A stretch of 8,413 nt of DNA from CADEFF01 sp964569315 (GTDB lineage Bacteria; Pseudomonadota; Alphaproteobacteria; Dongiales; Dongiaceae): positions 1-8,413 of the forward strand of contig CAZMUZ010000143.1 in NCBI GenBank assembly GCA_964569315.1, read 5' to 3'. The position numbers were made by a program, and so were the translations under genes. The notes beneath the pieces were generated by a model. The model saw only the letters and a list, made by a program, of their open reading frames with translations. It had not been told where the DNA came from and did not search any database. Below, one piece after another: positions 6,726 to 8,413 of this stretch; the first letter of the stretch is position 1; every line of letters starts with the position of its first letter.

Positions 6726-6830
6726 GGGAACTCGGCAAGCGGCGGCAAGGCAAATGGGAAGCGGCCGGTGATCCGATTGATTGGAGTGCGGGCAGCGATC
6801 GCGTGTTAACTGACTGGTTGTAAAATAAAT
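6726..6830. other. Base-composition boundary between chromosome-like and accessory DNA
   Basis: Here the sequence shifts from G+C-rich to markedly A+T-richer. As a sample, 45 of 60 bases are G or C at 1141-1200, against 26 of 60 at 7081-7140. The 80-base gap between the transferase stop (6725) and the minus-strand stop (6808-6806) shows no T-tract terminator, tRNA gene, integrase or obvious target-site duplication. GCGATCGC at 6795-6802 is a perfect 8-base palindrome of unknown meaning. The boundary suggests insertion but does not show how. Confidence 0.45.
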
Positions 6831-8413
6831 TTTTCAAAACTAATTACATTTAGCGGACGCCCAGCGAGCGCCTGAACAAGAGCCTGAAGTGGCTCCGACG
6901 TAGCGACGATCACCTGTTGATTTTCACTAAGACTCTGCGCAGACCATTGAAGAAGAGCATGCAAACTTGGTGCTTCAATTTCTTGCTGACCAGGTTCGTC
7001 AAAAATCACCAGACCGCAATGGTTGGTCATCTTCCGCTTGGACACGGACAGCACGGATAGGTAATACGCCCATTTAAGGCGGATCGCATCGCTAGCAGAT
7101 ATCTCAAAGTTAATCTCCTTCTCAACAAACCCACTTTCCTCCTTGGTTATAACTAACGGACGGAAGTTGTCTCTTGAAAGGGTAATCTCCGCGGGCTGAA
7201 ACGAACGGAATTGATACCGCGTCAGATGCCTCTGTATCGCATCCTGAAAATCTGAAACCTTCTCCATATCGGAGGTGGTAAGGTCATCTTGCGACAACAC
7301 TTTAAGGCGTTCATTTAGCGCCGCCCACTCTCTTGCCATCGCCTGAAGTTCGTCCATTAGACTATCCACCATCTCTTGAATGGATTTGAGCCGATCGACG
7401 AAGCCCTGCTGTCTAACACTTTCTTCGATAGCAGCACGGGAGGGGGCTGTAGACGGTTGAAGCAATGCCTGCCTCAACCCGCGAACTTCTTGCTGGCGTT
7501 CTCTTAGTTCTTGTTCCAAAGAGGCGTATCGGGCGCGCAATTTCCGAAGACGCTCTGTAGAGCTAGTCAGAGTAGCGCGATATAGTTCGAGCTGCGACTT
7601 AACNNNNNNNNNNAATGAAATGTTCTCTTCAAGGCCCATACCTATTGTGGACACAAGAGGGAGGAGTTCGCTCGTAACGCTCTGGTGGCATGTCGGACAT
7701 ACTTGTTCGCCCGACGCCCGACCGAGCTCCGATCCGAGTTTCTTCAATTTCAGTGCATCTTGGTTTCGTTTCAGGTCGCTATCTAGTGCGATCACCCGGT
7801 GCTCAATCGCATGGTGCTCTTGAACCTGCGCATTATACTCTGCACGTATTGATTCAAGGCTTGCGGCCAGATCGTCCACCCGTGCTCTAGCTGCTGTCAC
7901 TTGTAGTTCAATTTCGGGGGCAGCCGATTCAGCTGTTGGAATATCGGCAACGTCTATTTCGCGAATGCGTGCAAGTAGATCTTGCAATACACGATCGACA
8001 GGTCGCCACTGATCCTCGCGAAGAATCTCAATTTCAACATTGCGCGTGTGAGCAAATTCAGCCGTAGGAGATGGCGGTACGCCGCGCACTCTTACTATTC
8101 GGCCAGTACGTTCTTCGAGGCTTGCGCGGCGGTCATCCCATCGTTGCTGCATTTTCGACATAAGGCGGCGAAGCTCTGCTCGCTCACGTCGAATTCTCGC
8201 AGCCTCCAAATCCAATAGGAATTCCATGACCCGCCGAGCGACGTCTTGTATTCGCAAAAACGTGGGGAACGGCCCCTGAATTGCTGACCATCCTCGTTTC
8301 TGTTCGACAAACAGCATTGGAAATATGGCTTCCAGGTAGAGAGGACTCTCTGTCCCGTCGAAACGCGAAACAAGGGGGAGTTCCCAACCAATGAACTGGG
8401 CAAGCTGGTTATG
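6806..8413 (-). CDS. SMC/Rad50-like coiled-coil ATPase with zinc hook, C-terminal part (5' end off window)
   Basis: The frame runs from the window edge to TAA at 6808-6806, giving 535 visible residues. It stays open before the ATG at 8317, whose upstream codons read ESPLYLEAIFPMLFVEQK, so that ATG is probably internal and Walker A lies outside. Visible numbering: coiled coil about 60-235, zinc-hook motif CPTC at 239-242, returning coiled coil about 271-385, then the ATPase C-lobe. In the C-lobe, Walker B is GLVIFDEP with Asp472 and Glu473. The signature loop position reads EISASD instead of LSGGQ, DEP is followed by GQQEIE, and the switch position is VIVATSE, with Ser where most ABC ATPases have His. 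Rad50-like proteins bind and tether DNA ends with a nuclease; related ATPases occur in phage defence. Codons such as TTA and ATA, rare in the neighbouring genes, and lower G+C suggest transfer. Ten N bases interrupt the frame at about residues 267-270. Superfamily is firm; subfamily and role are not. Confidence 0.8.
   Translation of the reverse strand, partial: HNQLAQFIGWELPLVSRFDGTESPLYLEAIFPMLFVEQKRGWSAIQGPFPTFLRIQDVARRVMEFLLDLEAARIRRERAELRRLMSKMQQRWDDRRASLEERTGRIVRVRGVPPSPTAEFAHTRNVEIEILREDQWRPVDRVLQDLLARIREIDVADIPTAESAAPEIELQVTAARARVDDLAASLESIRAEYNAQVQEHHAIEHRVIALDSDLKRNQDALKLKKLGSELGRASGEQVCPTCHQSVTSELLPLVSTIGMGLEENISXXXXVKSQLELYRATLTSSTERLRKLRARYASLEQELRERQQEVRGLRQALLQPSTAPSRAAIEESVRQQGFVDRLKSIQEMVDSLMDELQAMAREWAALNERLKVLSQDDLTTSDMEKVSDFQDAIQRHLTRYQFRSFQPAEITLSRDNFRPLVITKEESGFVEKEINFEISASDAIRLKWAYYLSVLSVSKRKMTNHCGLVIFDEPGQQEIEAPSLHALLQWSAQSLSENQQVIVATSEPLQALVQALAGRPLNVISFEKFILQPVS
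7604..7613. other. Ten-N assembly gap inside the Rad50-like gene
   Basis: Ten undetermined bases fall in the coiled coil shortly after the zinc hook. The reading frame is open and looks like coiled coil on both sides in the same phase. A 10-N run is often a scaffold placeholder, so the true missing length may differ and hook-proximal residues could be lost. The protein length and coiled-coil symmetry should not be trusted across it. Confidence 0.95.

Noticed and set aside
8315..8317. ATG as the true start of the Rad50-like gene
   Set aside because: The frame is open to the window edge, upstream codons read as plausible conserved protein, and a Rad50-like protein starting here would lack its Walker A half.
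6726..8413. tRNA, integrase or insertion-sequence ends marking the accessory region
   Set aside because: I looked for cloverleaf arms, terminal inverted repeats and recombinase motifs on both strands and saw none within the window.

Overview
The window is about 8.4 kb of high-G+C bacterial DNA. It looks like an alphaproteobacterial chromosome, probably Hyphomicrobiales. This is an inference from strong G/C third-position bias, long G+C-rich antisense frames, and the types of protein encoded. The right-hand fifth (about 6,750 to the end) has a clearly different, more A+T-rich composition and is probably acquired accessory DNA.

Layout, left to right: (1) 1-2087, plus strand: the 3' part of a thiamine-diphosphate enzyme of the pyruvate dehydrogenase E1 / transketolase superfamily (AceE-like). 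(2) A perfect 10-bp G+C hairpin separates it from a convergent 53-codon gene (2194-2355, minus) with a strong ribosome binding site, encoding a basic, low-complexity small protein. (3) A 410-bp intergenic region holds an unusual A+T-rich patch with two inverted repeats that share the loop CTGAAGA. It leads into (4) 2766-4598, plus: a PAS / degenerate GGDEF / EAL protein, predicted to be a soluble cyclic-di-GMP phosphodiesterase. (5) A second convergent intergenic hairpin is followed by 4714-5607, minus: an NAD(P)-dependent reductase of the imine reductase / beta-hydroxyacid dehydrogenase family. (6) A 431-bp divergent intergenic region carries an array of about four short palindromic repeat units. 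(7) 6039-6725, plus: a glutathione S-transferase with a CPY active-site motif. (8) 6806-8413, minus, running off the window: a large SMC/Rad50-like coiled-coil ATPase with a CPTC zinc hook, interrupted by a 10-N assembly gap.

The first seven parts are mostly single-gene transcription units of metabolism and signalling, and I see no operon joining them. The Rad50-like gene is the best candidate for part of a less-described system. It has unusual ABC-ATPase motifs, foreign composition, and lies at the apparent edge of an accessory region. Its Walker A half and any partner genes are outside the window, so a defence role is only a hypothesis.
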